This document shows, in pieces, positions 7,894 to 15,764 of a stretch of DNA of 64,000 nt. The stretch comes from Pseudonocardia hydrocarbonoxydans (lineage in GTDB: Bacteria > Actinomycetota > Actinomycetes > Mycobacteriales > Pseudonocardiaceae). The stretch spans positions 62,001-126,000 of the forward strand of contig NZ_BJNG01000016.1 of the NCBI RefSeq assembly GCF_006539565.1, written 5' to 3'. The position numbers and the translations under genes were made by a program. The notes beneath the pieces were generated by a model that made no database searches, was not told the origin of the DNA, and was given only the letters and a program-made list of their open reading frames with translations. Positions within the stretch are counted from its first letter, which is position 1; the number at the start of each line of letters is the position of its first letter.

Positions 7894-8097
7894 ATGCCGT
7901 TGGTCCAGATCACCCTCGCGCGGGGCCGCACCCCCGAGCAGCTCGCCGCGCTCGGCGAGGCCGTCACCGCCGCCGTGCACGCCTCCGTCGGCGCCCCGCG
8001 GGAGAACGTGCGGGTCGTCGTCACCGAGTGCGAGCCGGACCTGTGGTTCGTCGGCGGGGAGTCGCTGGCGGCGCTGCGGGACTCGGGCAAGCGGTGA
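7894..8097 (+). CDS. 4-oxalocrotonate tautomerase
   Basis: A 67-aa protein beginning MPLVQITLARGRTPEQ, so Pro-1 would be exposed after removal of Met as the catalytic base of the tautomerase superfamily. Length and opening match 4-OT enzymes, which convert 2-hydroxymuconate to 2-oxo-3-hexenedioate. It starts 9 bp after the decarboxylase with an AGGAG site between them. Arginine 11 lies in the family's expected region. It links the semialdehyde dehydrogenase (32977-34395) to the decarboxylase. Confidence 0.88.
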   Translation: MPLVQITLARGRTPEQLAALGEAVTAAVHASVGAPRENVRVVVTECEPDLWFVGGESLAALRDSGKR

Positions 8098-8104
8098 CTC
8101 CGCG

Positions 8105-8467
8105 GTGACGCTGGTCCCGCTCGGCGACGCCGAGGGCCGCGACAGCTGGGTCGTCGGCGCCCCCGACGGCCGCCGCTTCGCGGTCTTCCGGGTCGACGGC
8201 GGACTGCGCGTCACCGACGCGGTGTGCCCGCACAACCAGGGCCCGCTGGACCAGGGCTGGCTGCGCGACGGACGGGTGGTCGTCTGCCCGTGGCACTGGT
8301 ACCGCTTCGACCTCGACACCGGCGAGTGCGAGACGACCCCGCAGCACCGCCTCGGCACCTACCCGGTGGTGGAACACGACGGCGCCCGGTTCGCCGACGT
8401 GGGCGCGCCGCCGGCGGAGCGGTCCTGGGCCGACCGGCTGCGCGCCCACGCCCGCGGCGAAGGCTGA
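8105..8467 (+). CDS. Small Rieske [2Fe-2S] ferredoxin-like protein
   Basis: The 120-aa protein is a single Rieske domain: VCPHNQGPLDQG supplies the Cys-x-His pair and VVCPWHWYRFD the Cys-x2-His pair. There is no catalytic mononuclear-iron domain, so it is an electron carrier or accessory subunit and not an oxygenase. GTG 8105 is the only usable in-frame start near the tautomerase end; the binding site is weak, so coupling to the tautomerase is likely. It could feed electrons to the Rieske oxygenases at 10.6 and 15.8 kb. No flavin reductase gene is present in the window. Confidence 0.8.
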   Translation: MTLVPLGDAEGRDSWVVGAPDGRRFAVFRVDGGLRVTDAVCPHNQGPLDQGWLRDGRVVVCPWHWYRFDLDTGECETTPQHRLGTYPVVEHDGARFADVGAPPAERSWADRLRAHARGEG

Positions 8468-8483
8468 CCGGGCGCGGGCCGGC

Positions 8484-9131
8484 TCACCGGCTCCACACCA
8501 TCGTCTGCTGGTGCAGCCGCCCGCCCCCCGGGCCGCGCAGGCCCGGCACCGGCGGCGTCGGTCCGTGCGCGACGAAGCCGTGACGGGTGAAGAACCGCAC
8601 GGCGCGGTCGTTCTCGACGAGGGTCTGCAGGTGGCAGCCCGGCGAGCCGGCGGCCCGCAGCCGGTCGAGCCAGCTGCGCAGCAGGGCCGAGCCGACGCCA
8701 CGGCCCTGCGCGGACCCGAGCAGGTTGACGTGCAGGTGCGCGGGCCAGCGCGGGTCGGCGAGCTCCCCCGCGCGGGCCTCCTGGCGCAGCCCGCCACGGA
8801 CCTGGTCGAGCACCGCGCGGGCCAGGAACGCCGCCGGCCGGGCCCGCGCGTAGAGCCGGTGCTCCCGGACCGCGCGCTCCATGCGCTCCCCCTCCCCCGG
8901 CATCCGCGACGGGTCCGGGCAGCCGGTGAGGTAGCCGACGAGCGTGCCGCCGTCGTCGGCGACGAGCAGCGACCCGGGCACGTGCTCGACGTAGGGGTCG
9001 AGGTAGATCGCGGCCTCCGACGGCGGGTGCCCCCACAGCGAGGCGGTCGGCGCCCCCTCCCCCGCGCGGACGAACAGCTCGCGCAGCGCGGCGAGGTCGG
9101 ACTCGCGGTAGGGACGGACCTGCGGGCTCAT
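8484..9131 (-). CDS. GNAT-family N-acetyltransferase
   Basis: From ATG at 9131 (MSPQVRPYRESDLAALREL) the protein has 215 aa. The acetyl-CoA loop is GSAQGRGVGSALL, and the end has the usual NDRAVRFFTRHGFV block. It is convergent with the small Rieske gene and divergent from the TetR regulator. The substrate is unknown. An open frame extends upstream into the TetR promoter, but the conserved GNAT start makes 9131 the natural choice. Confidence 0.8.
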   Translation of the reverse strand: MSPQVRPYRESDLAALRELFVRAGEGAPTASLWGHPPSEAAIYLDPYVEHVPGSLLVADDGGTLVGYLTGCPDPSRMPGEGERMERAVREHRLYARARPAAFLARAVLDQVRGGLRQEARAGELADPRWPAHLHVNLLGSAQGRGVGSALLRSWLDRLRAAGSPGCHLQTLVENDRAVRFFTRHGFVAHGPTPPVPGLRGPGGGRLHQQTMVWSR

Positions 9132-9201
9132 AGGCCGCAGCGTAGCCGAGTTCTTGACCATCCGGTTGAACCATACGGTCAAACACCGGTACCGTGCGGC
9201 C

Positions 9202-10119
9202 ATGGGGAACCGCGAGGACCTGCTGGACGGCGCGATGCGGTGCCTGCGCGAGCGGGGATGGGCCCGCACGACGGTGCGCGACATCGCGGCCGCGGCCGGG
9301 GTCAGCCACGCGGCCATCGGCTACCACTTCGGCACCCGGGAGGCCCTGCTGGAGCAGGCGATGGCCACCGCGATGGCCGAGTGGGGCGAGCAGATCGGGC
9401 GCGCCGTCGAGGGGGCCGCCGGTGCTCCCGACCCGTACGCGGCCCTGTGGGACGGCCTGGTCGTCTCCGTCACCGACCGGCGAGACCTGTCGATGGCCAC
9501 CGTCGACGCGCTGGTCCGGTCCGACCACCAGGAGTCGCTGCGGGCGGTGCTCGCCCGGGGCCACGAGCAGGCCCGCCGGGGGCTGGCCGCCGTGCTGCTG
9601 GGCGTCGCCCCCGAGGAGGTGTCCGACGAGGACGCCCGCACGCTCGGCGCGGTGCAGCTCGCCCTGGTCTCCGGCGTGACGGTGCAGTGGCTCGCCTCGC
9701 CCGAGGGTGCGCCTACCGCCGCCGAGGTCGTGGCCGGGCTGCGGACGCTGGCCCGGCTCGTCACCGCGCCGGTCGACACCCGGACGGTCGGCCCCCGGGA
9801 GTCCGACGCCGCCGCGGCCGGCAGCGAGTTGCCGGCGCGACTGGGCCGCCCGGCCCGCCGCGCGCTGGCCGTCCACGGCTTCACCCGCTGGGCGCAGCTC
9901 ACCCGGGTCACCCCGGCCGACCTGCTCGCACTGCACGGCGTCGGCCCGAAGGCGGTCCGCATCCTCACCGAGGAACTGGCGCAGCGGGGCCTCGCGTTCG
10001 CCGCAGCGCCGTCCCGACCCCGCACGGCACGACGCGCCGGACCCGGGTCGGGTCCGGCGCGCGGCGGGGTGGATCAGGCGGCGACGATGACCTCGTCGAC
10101 GATGCCGTCCTCGTCGTAG
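9202..10119 (+). CDS. TetR-family regulator with a C-terminal helix-hairpin-helix domain
   Basis: The 305-aa protein starts at ATG 9202. The N-terminal HTH reads RTTVRDIAAAAGVSHAAIGYHFGTREALLEQAM, typical of TetR. Residues about 60-195 form the helical ligand-binding domain. Beyond a linker, residues about 215-275 hold a helix-hairpin-helix block (LLALHGVGPKAVRILTEEL) like those in DNA-binding proteins that grip the backbone without sequence specificity. This fusion is uncommon for TetR proteins. The last 15 codons run antisense into the stop end of the acidic repeat protein gene (46 bp overlap). It is divergent from the acetyltransferase and may control it. Confidence 0.8.
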   Translation: MGNREDLLDGAMRCLRERGWARTTVRDIAAAAGVSHAAIGYHFGTREALLEQAMATAMAEWGEQIGRAVEGAAGAPDPYAALWDGLVVSVTDRRDLSMATVDALVRSDHQESLRAVLARGHEQARRGLAAVLLGVAPEEVSDEDARTLGAVQLALVSGVTVQWLASPEGAPTAAEVVAGLRTLARLVTAPVDTRTVGPRESDAAAAGSELPARLGRPARRALAVHGFTRWAQLTRVTPADLLALHGVGPKAVRILTEELAQRGLAFAAAPSRPRTARRAGPGSGPARGGVDQAATMTSSTMPSSS

Positions 10120-10301
10120 TCGTAGTAGGCGGTGTCGTCGAGGCCGTCGCCGTCGGTGTCGGCGATCGCGAAGTCGAAGCAGCCGTTGTAGTCGGTGTCG
10201 TAGACCGCGCCCTCGGCGTAGCCGTCGCCGTCGGCGTCGTAGCTGTAGGCGTCGATCCGGCCGTCGTGGTCGGCGTCGTAGGCGTCGAAGATCTCGCTCA
10301 T
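10074..10301 (-). CDS. Small acidic protein of five 13-residue calcium-binding-like repeats
   Basis: This 75-aa protein is almost entirely repeats: after an 8-residue leader there are exactly five 13-residue units (from residue 9) of pattern D-x-D-x-D/N-G-x-x-D/E-x-x-x-Y/A/V. Examples are DADGDGYAEGAVY and DTDGDGLDDTAYY. D-x-D-x-D-G loops bind calcium in EF-hands, dockerins and thrombospondin type 3 repeats. There is no signal peptide and one cysteine. GGGAGCCC precedes the ATG. It may be a cytoplasmic calcium buffer or an export substrate lacking a classical signal; the function is unknown. Confidence 0.75.
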   Translation of the reverse strand: MSEIFDAYDADHDGRIDAYSYDADGDGYAEGAVYDTDYNGCFDFAIADTDGDGLDDTAYYDYDEDGIVDEVIVAA

Positions 10302-10392
10302 CGTGGGCTCCCCTGCGTGTCGGCCGGCGGGTCCGGCCTGCTCGTCAGGAAGGACTCCGCGCAGTCGCCCGGGGTTACGGCGGAATCCGGTT

Positions 10393-10611
10393 TCAGTGCT
10401 CGGGTTCGTGACCGGTCGCCACCGCGCCGGTCGGCGTGATCTCCCCGGTCCACCCGCAGCCCGTGCACGAGCAGTAGAAACGCCGCTCCTCGGCCTCCCA
10501 GAACTCCGTCGCCATCCCGAGCCCGCCCGCGCACCCGGGGCAGAAGCGGGGGACGTCCCGGCGGTGCGCGGCCGCATCGGCCACGAACCGCCGGTCGACC
10601 GGTGTGCTCAC
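10393..10611 (-). CDS. Zinc-ribbon-like protein coupled to Rieske oxygenase 1
   Basis: The 72-aa protein's GTG start overlaps the stop of the Rieske oxygenase gene (GTGA). Cysteines are arranged as RFCPGC, then CSCTGC about 20 residues later, then a short tail ending GHEPEH. A paralogue with the same cysteine pattern and the same EPEH end follows the second Rieske oxygenase (17000-17164). The pattern suggests a zinc or iron ribbon. The strict pairing suggests a subunit, electron-transfer partner or assembly factor of this oxygenase type (inference). Confidence 0.75.
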   Translation of the reverse strand: MSTPVDRRFVADAAAHRRDVPRFCPGCAGGLGMATEFWEAEERRFYCSCTGCGWTGEITPTGAVATGHEPEH

Positions 10612-11870
10612 TCGGCGGCCGCCTTCTCGGAGGCGATCTTGTCCGCCGCCGAGATGTGGATCTTCTTGATGGTGTCGAGGACGGGCGAGAAGCGGGTGGA
10701 GCCCATGTCGCAGAAGTCCAGGGCGAACTGGGCCCCGCCGGCGTGGAACTTGTCCTTCTCGCACGGCAGGTCGATCCGCTCGTGCTTCTCGCGGATCGTG
10801 CCGAGCGGGTCCTCCCCGCGCGCGACCACGTCCATCTGCTCGCGGAACATCTTGCGCAGCATGGCCACGCCGATGTCGCTGCGGCCCAGGTGCTCGGTGG
10901 TGCGGTCGGTGATCGCGCCCTGCGTCACCCAGGCCATCATGTCCTGGCCCTCGACGTAGTTCGTGACGTGCCGGCCGGCCTTGTCGAACACCGGCAGCTC
11001 GTAGTCGGGGATCTGCGGCTGCTCCACGTGCTCGTACCCGTCGGGGCTGTGCACCGTGTAGAGGATGAACCGCGTGGTGGTGCGGTTGACCGGCACCCGG
11101 ATCTGCATCTGGTGGATGCCGCCGCCGCCCACGCGCATGTTGTAGGGGAAGACCAGCGGGTGGCCGACCTTCCAGTCGTCGTTCTCCTCGGTGGCGCCCT
11201 TGAGCACGCGGCGCTTGATGATCCCCCACTCGAACGCCGTGAACCCGATCTTCATGTGCTCCTTGCCGAACGACGCCGGCGCGGTGAAGCCCTCGTGCTT
11301 GCCGACGAACTCGAAGTAGCGCCCGTGCAGGAACTCCACGTGGTGCGGGTCGACCGCGTTCTCCATGATCTGCACGTAGTTGCAGGGCAGGTCGGCCCAG
11401 CCGATGTCGCGGTAGCCGTCCATGACGTAGGTGTCGAAGCGCGGCAGCTCCGGGGCCGGGGACGGGCCGACGTAGGCCCAGACCAGCCCGCCCATCTCCT
11501 CGACCTTGCCGGCCTGGGCGCGCACCCGCTCCTGGAACTGGGTGTTGTCGCGCTCGGCGGGCTGGGAGGTGCACGCGCCGTCGGTGTCGAAGACCCAGCC
11601 GTGGTACGGGCAGCGGATGCCGTCGGGCTCGACCACGCCGTAGGCCAGCGACGCCTTCCGGTGCGGGCACGCCTCGGGCACGATCCCGTAGCGGCCCGAC
11701 GGGGACTTCCACAGCGCGAAGAAGTCGCCGAGCAGCTCCACCCGCTTGACGGGGAACTCCTCCAGCTCGCGGGTGAACGCGACGGGGTACCAGTAGCGGC
11801 GCAGCACCTCCCCCATCGGGGTCCCGGCCTCGACCTGGGTCAGCTGCTCGTTCTGCTCGGCGGTCAGCAT
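10608..11870 (-). CDS. Rieske non-haem iron oxygenase, alpha subunit (1)
   Basis: The protein has 420 aa, from ATG 11870 after GGGAG. The N-terminal Rieske domain has C68-P-H70 and C87-P-Y-H90. The catalytic domain has the iron motif D174-x2-H177-x4-H182 within NAVDPHHVEFLHG. Length and motif spacing resemble the phthalate/vanillate/phenoxybenzoate oxygenase branch, which works as alpha-only oligomers and carries out dihydroxylation or O-demethylation. It is about 50 percent similar by eye to the enzyme at 15.8 kb (shared LPCNxVQIMENxVDP and DWKVGHPLVFP). Reductase and ferredoxin partners are not adjacent. The substrate is inferred to be a phenol or its phosphate. Confidence 0.87.
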   Translation of the reverse strand: MLTAEQNEQLTQVEAGTPMGEVLRRYWYPVAFTRELEEFPVKRVELLGDFFALWKSPSGRYGIVPEACPHRKASLAYGVVEPDGIRCPYHGWVFDTDGACTSQPAERDNTQFQERVRAQAGKVEEMGGLVWAYVGPSPAPELPRFDTYVMDGYRDIGWADLPCNYVQIMENAVDPHHVEFLHGRYFEFVGKHEGFTAPASFGKEHMKIGFTAFEWGIIKRRVLKGATEENDDWKVGHPLVFPYNMRVGGGGIHQMQIRVPVNRTTTRFILYTVHSPDGYEHVEQPQIPDYELPVFDKAGRHVTNYVEGQDMMAWVTQGAITDRTTEHLGRSDIGVAMLRKMFREQMDVVARGEDPLGTIREKHERIDLPCEKDKFHAGGAQFALDFCDMGSTRFSPVLDTIKKIHISAADKIASEKAAAE

Positions 11871-11924
11871 GCGCACTCCCTCGTGGTGGTGCTCCCGACG
11901 GTAGGTAGCGCCCGTACGCCGGAC

Positions 11925-11950
11925 AAGGAATCCTTCCCGCATGGAGGGAA
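11925..11950. promoter_or_regulatory. Palindromes at the divergent Rieske 1 / IclR promoter
   Basis: AAGGAATCCTT (11925-11935) is a near-perfect palindrome and is followed by TTCCC-N7-GGGAA (11934-11950), which spans the ATG of the IclR gene. The arrangement suits autoregulation and control of the divergent Rieske oxygenase. It differs from the CGTTC-N9-GAACG motif found elsewhere, so this IclR may have its own site. Confidence 0.45.
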
Positions 11951-12711
11951 AGCGCCCGGGCTGGGAGCTCACGTCGGTCCGCAACGCCGCCCGCCTGCTC
12001 AAGGAGTTCTCCCGCACCGACCGCGAGCTGGGCGTCTCCGAGCTGGCCCGGCGGCTCGGCCTCGCGACGTCCACCGTGCACCGGCTGCTGGCGACGCTCG
12101 CCGCCGAACGGCTGGTGGAGCGCACCCCCGGCGGCTACCGGCTCGGGCTCGCGGTGTTCGACCTCGGCGCCAGCGTCGCCCCGCACCTGGACCTGCACGA
12201 GGCCGCGATGCCGGTCATGGCCGGCCTGCGCCACACCACGGGCGAGACGGTGCAGCTCGCCGTGCTCGACGGGATGGAGTCGGTCTACATCGACCGGCTG
12301 GAGAGCCCGCACACCGTCCGGATCTTCTCCCGCGTCGGCACCCGTCTGCCCGCGACGACGACGAGCACCGGCAAGACCCTGCTCGCCGCCCTGCCCCCCG
12401 ACGAGCTGGACCGGCGGCTCGCGCACTGGGTGCCCCGGCGGCACACCCCGTTCACGATCGTCGACGAGGGCACGCTGCGCGCGCGGCTGCGCGAGGTCGC
12501 CGAGCGGGGGTGGGCGGAGAACCGGGAGGAGAGCCGGGTCGGCGTCGTGTCGGTGGGGGCGCCGGTGCGCGGTGCCGACGGGTCGGTGATCGCGGCCCTG
12601 TCGGTGGCGGCGCCGACCGACCGGGCCGCCGCCCCCGCACTGGGCCGGATCCGCGGCGGGGTGATCGAGTCCGCGGCGGTGATCAGCCGACGGCTGGGCC
12701 ACGTGCCCTGA
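11941..12711 (+). CDS. IclR-family transcriptional regulator
   Basis: This 256-aa protein has a winged helix with SELARRLGLATSTVHRLLAT and an effector domain with SVYIDRLESPHTVRIF, STGKTLLAALP and SRVGVVSVGAPV. It resembles the regulator at 5.5 kb. It is divergent from Rieske oxygenase 1 with a 70-bp gap that includes palindromes over its own start codon, so it probably controls both genes. A perfect 21-bp stem-loop ends the gene. Confidence 0.87.
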   Translation: MEGKRPGWELTSVRNAARLLKEFSRTDRELGVSELARRLGLATSTVHRLLATLAAERLVERTPGGYRLGLAVFDLGASVAPHLDLHEAAMPVMAGLRHTTGETVQLAVLDGMESVYIDRLESPHTVRIFSRVGTRLPATTTSTGKTLLAALPPDELDRRLAHWVPRRHTPFTIVDEGTLRARLREVAERGWAENREESRVGVVSVGAPVRGADGSVIAALSVAAPTDRAAAPALGRIRGGVIESAAVISRRLGHVP

Positions 12712-12715
12712 CACG

Positions 12716-12764
12716 CGCGAACGGCACTCCCGCCCCACGGGAGGGGGCGGGAGTGCCGTTCGCG
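12716..12764. terminator. Bidirectional terminator, perfect 21-bp stem
   Basis: The arms 12716-12736 and 12744-12764 are exact inverse complements (outer end CGCGAACGGC, inner end CCCGCCCC) around a 7-nt loop. The hairpin lies between the convergent IclR (stop 12711) and kinase-subunit (stop 12772) genes and can serve both. There is no U-tract, as is common in actinobacteria. Confidence 0.85.
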
Positions 12765-12771
12765 GGGAGCG

Positions 12772-13842
12772 CTACCGACCCGGGATGGGCTTGCCGCTGA
12801 ACACGAACTTCTGCGCCAGCGCCACCGGGTCGTAGGCGGCCGGGGCCGCCACCGGGGCGGTGACGGTGACCGGCCGCGACTGCACGATGCACACCGGGTC
12901 GCCCGCCCGGCGGTGCCGGGAGATGACCCACTCGACGTCGACCGGGTAGCCGTAGTGCTCCTCGATCGCCGTGACCGCCGCGGCGATCGCGGCGATCTGC
13001 TCGTCGTCGAGCACCTTGCGGTCGGCCAGCTTCGCCGGCATGTCGATCTCGGTGACGCGCCCGTCGGCGAAGTCGAACGCCGACACCACCGACTTGTGCG
13101 CGACGTCGTACTTCAGCAGCCGCCCGTCGGCCTTGCCCACCTCGACGTGGTCGGGGTTGACCAGGCCCTGCACGATCGCCTCGCCCCAGCCCCAGCTCGT
13201 CTCGATGACGATCCGGTCGGGCTTGCCGGTGACCGGGTGCACCGAGAACGCCACCCCGGACGCCCGGGCGTGGATCAGCTCGATGACGCCGACCGCGATC
13301 GGCATGGCGTGATGGGAGATGCCCTTGCGCAGCCGGTAGGCCAGCGCCCGCCCGGTGAACAGCGAGCCCCAGCACGCCCGCACCGCGTCGATCACCCGCT
13401 GCGGCCCGGACACCCCGAGGTAGGTGTCGAAGATCCCGGCGAAGGACGCGTCGGCGGCGTCCTCACCGGTGGCCGAGCTGCGGACCGCCGTCGGCACGTT
13501 GACGTCGACGGCCCGCAGGCACAGCTCCTCGTAGGCCTCGGTGATCTCGCCCGCGAGGGCGTCGGACATCGGGGTGTCCTCGAACAGCGTCCGGATCCGG
13601 GTCGAGGCGTCCTCCACCGCGGCGTCGGACGGCTCCGACCCCAGCCACGAGATCACCTCCTCGATCCGGGCGTCCAGGCCGGACTCCGTGCAGTGCCGCC
13701 GGTACGCGTCGACGGTGACGGCGAAACCCTGCGGTACCTCCACCCCGGCCCGGTGCAGCTCGGTGAGCCGACCCATCTTCGATCCCGCCAGTGCCACGGC
13801 CTGTGCGAGGTCTACCTCGTCGACCCAGACAACCGACTGCAT
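12772..13842 (-). CDS. PEP synthase-like ATP-binding subunit of a two-component aryl kinase
   Basis: This 356-aa protein corresponds to the N-terminal ATP-grasp half of PEP synthase/pyruvate phosphate dikinase: GSKMGRLTELHRAGVEVP, the TAVRSSATGEDAADASFAG block near residue 115-135, and VQSRPVTVTAP near the end. It lacks the mobile phosphohistidine domain, which is encoded by the gene just upstream. This split matches phenylphosphate synthase (PpsB) and the actinobacterial aryl kinases CreI and HpeI, where this subunit binds ATP and phosphorylates the histidine of its partner. The 17-bp gap indicates co-expression. Exact orthology is not established. Confidence 0.8.
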   Translation of the reverse strand: MQSVVWVDEVDLAQAVALAGSKMGRLTELHRAGVEVPQGFAVTVDAYRRHCTESGLDARIEEVISWLGSEPSDAAVEDASTRIRTLFEDTPMSDALAGEITEAYEELCLRAVDVNVPTAVRSSATGEDAADASFAGIFDTYLGVSGPQRVIDAVRACWGSLFTGRALAYRLRKGISHHAMPIAVGVIELIHARASGVAFSVHPVTGKPDRIVIETSWGWGEAIVQGLVNPDHVEVGKADGRLLKYDVAHKSVVSAFDFADGRVTEIDMPAKLADRKVLDDEQIAAIAAAVTAIEEHYGYPVDVEWVISRHRRAGDPVCIVQSRPVTVTAPVAAPAAYDPVALAQKFVFSGKPIPGR

Positions 13843-13859
13843 GAGAACCCCCGAGAGTG

Positions 13860-15608
13860 TCACGCGCCGGCCAGGTCCGCCGCGCGCTTGAGAATGGTGA
13901 CCCGGCCGTTGGTGCCGTCCACCTCGATCTCGTCGCCGTCCTTGATCGCCACGGTGGCGATCCCGATGGCGGTGACCGTCGGCACGCCGTACTCGCGCCC
14001 GACGATCGCCGCGTGGCTGAGCATGCCACCGCCGTCGCAGGCCGCGCCCGCGATCTTGCCGAACGCGGGCGTCCAGCTCGGCGAGGTCGACTCGCAGACC
14101 AGGATCGAGCCGGGCTCCAGGCGGTGCATGTCGTCGCTGCTCTGCAGCACGCGCGCGATGCCGCGCGCGGTGCCCTTCGCCGCCGCGACGCCCTCGAGGA
14201 CGGTCTCCTCCGCGGCGTTCGGGTTCTGCACCGCGCGGATCGCGGACGGGTTGAGTCCGAAGATCTCGATGAGCACCGGGTCCTCGACGGTCTCCGGGAC
14301 GGTGCCGAGGACCTTCGGCATCTGACCGCGCAGCGCGCCCCAGTGGTCGAAGTACTGGCGGCGGTCCTTGACCAGGCTCTTGAGCCCGCCGTCGTAGGTC
14401 GAGCCCGTCGCGACCTTCTGCAGCTCCGGCCAGAACAGGTAGAGCATGTCGTTGCGGTCCTCGGCCCCGACCCGGTCGGCCAGCTCCTGGCACACCCGGC
14501 GCAGCGGGATCATGACCTTGAGGTCGATGTAGTAGTTGTGGTCGTCCTGCCACCACGGGAAGTTGGCCTCGAGGTTGGACCGCAGGCCCGCGTCGAACAC
14601 GGCCTGCTCCTCCTTCGTCAGCCCGGACCGGGCGGTCTCGACCGCGGCCTCGCGCTCGGCCATCGCGTTGCGCGCGGCGGCCTCGAAGTCGTGGTCCTCG
14701 TCCTTGAGCACGAAGCTCTTGATCATGTCGAGCGGGATCGTGTTGTCCTCGATCCAGCTCGGGACACCGACGTCGCAGGTGGCCTCCTGACGGTGGCCGT
14801 AGACCTGCAGGAAGTCGTCGAAGTCGGTGAGCCACTGCGACGCCGAGCCCCCCTTCGCCGACAGTGCGGTGCGGATGGCGTTGCCCGAGTTGTCCTCGAA
14901 CACCTGGCGCAGACCGGCCGCCTTGGCCTTCTTCGCCAGCTCGGCGAGGCCGCGGTCGGTCTCCATGATCTTGGTGTCCTCGCCCTGGAGGAACTTGCCG
15001 ATGTCGGCGGTGTTGATGCCCATCTCGGCGCAGGCCCCGTAGAAGCCCAGGAAGTTGACCAGCAGCGGGTACATCACGCCGAAGTGGATCTCCATCGACC
15101 GCTGGTGGTAGCGGCGGGCCTGGCCCAGCAGGCCGGCGAGGTCGCCCGTCGGCACGGCCGTGAGGTCGAGGCCGTGGAAGTAGCCCCATGTGGCCTCGAG
15201 CTCGTCGCGGCCGGCCTCCCAGGTGGACTGGTAGTTCTCCAGGAAGCGCGGCAGGTTGGTCCCCAGGCGGTTGGCGCGGGCGCCGATCTCCCGGGGGTCG
15301 GTCTCGGGGATGGCCGAGCCGTAGAGGTGGGTGCCGGCGAAGCGCGAGGTGATGCCGCGCCCGGGGGGCAGGGGCAGGCTCTCGGCGGCGTGCTGGGTGC
15401 CCCAGCAGTAGCCGTCCTGGCCCCAGGCGAACGCGGCGAGCGGGGTCATGCCGCGCGACCAGTGGAAGTCGAGGAACCAGAACTTGTCCTCGTCCTCCTT
15501 CCGGAACGGCCCGGTGCCGTCGATGATGTACGGGGAAGTGATGAACTCCGGCTGGAAGCCCGGGTACCACTCACCGGTGTAGGGCTCGACGGGGACGACG
15601 GTGGCCAT
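13860..15608 (-). CDS. PEP synthase-like phosphohistidine subunit of a two-component aryl kinase
   Basis: The 582-aa protein has ATG 15608 after GAGGAG. Residues about 1-450 form a substrate-binding part (DFHWSRGMTPLAAF near the start) typical of the large subunits of phenylphosphate synthase, CreH and HpeH. The C-terminal mobile domain carries GGGMLSHAAIVGREYGVP with the phospho-accepting H532. Together with the downstream ATP-grasp subunit it should phosphorylate a phenolic hydroxyl using ATP, releasing AMP and phosphate. The neighbouring Rieske oxygenase and two phosphatase genes suggest the aryl phosphate is oxidised and later dephosphorylated. The substrate identity is unknown; the kinase class is well supported. 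Confidence 0.8.
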   Translation of the reverse strand: MATVVPVEPYTGEWYPGFQPEFITSPYIIDGTGPFRKEDEDKFWFLDFHWSRGMTPLAAFAWGQDGYCWGTQHAAESLPLPPGRGITSRFAGTHLYGSAIPETDPREIGARANRLGTNLPRFLENYQSTWEAGRDELEATWGYFHGLDLTAVPTGDLAGLLGQARRYHQRSMEIHFGVMYPLLVNFLGFYGACAEMGINTADIGKFLQGEDTKIMETDRGLAELAKKAKAAGLRQVFEDNSGNAIRTALSAKGGSASQWLTDFDDFLQVYGHRQEATCDVGVPSWIEDNTIPLDMIKSFVLKDEDHDFEAAARNAMAEREAAVETARSGLTKEEQAVFDAGLRSNLEANFPWWQDDHNYYIDLKVMIPLRRVCQELADRVGAEDRNDMLYLFWPELQKVATGSTYDGGLKSLVKDRRQYFDHWGALRGQMPKVLGTVPETVEDPVLIEIFGLNPSAIRAVQNPNAAEETVLEGVAAAKGTARGIARVLQSSDDMHRLEPGSILVCESTSPSWTPAFGKIAGAACDGGGMLSHAAIVGREYGVPTVTAIGIATVAIKDGDEIEVDGTNGRVTILKRAADLAGA

Positions 15609-15674
15609 ACGAACTCCTCGGTCCTGGTGACGTTCGTCGGACGGTGTCAGTGGTCACACGGGCCCGGCAAGCGG

Positions 15675-15695
15675 GCCGTTCTCCCCTGCCGAACG
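15675..15695. promoter_or_regulatory. Operator-like motif, kinase/Rieske 2 divergent promoter, first copy
   Basis: GCCGTTCTCCCCTGCCGAACG contains CGTTC-N9-GAACG (15677-15695). It is repeated almost exactly 27 bp further on. The pair lies in the 156-bp gap between the aryl kinase operon and Rieske oxygenase 2 and matches the motif at 4731, 6276 and 36367. Confidence 0.7.
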
Positions 15696-15701
15696 CGCGG
15701 C

Positions 15702-15722
15702 GCCGTTCTGCCGTGCCGAACG
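15702..15722. promoter_or_regulatory. Operator-like motif, kinase/Rieske 2 divergent promoter, second copy
   Basis: GCCGTTCTGCCGTGCCGAACG differs from the first copy at only two positions, both in the spacer, and keeps CGTTC-N9-GAACG (15704-15722). Conservation of the arms with a varied spacer argues for protein binding. It lies 43 bp before the Rieske start. Confidence 0.7.
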
Positions 15723-15764
15723 ACGGCCTTCCCGCAGGTCGCGGCGGTTTCTACGGTCGACGAC

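Noticed and set aside
13857..15764. Long plus-strand extension upstream of Rieske oxygenase 2
   Set aside because: It is antisense to the phosphohistidine subunit. The oxygenase homology begins exactly at ATG 15765.
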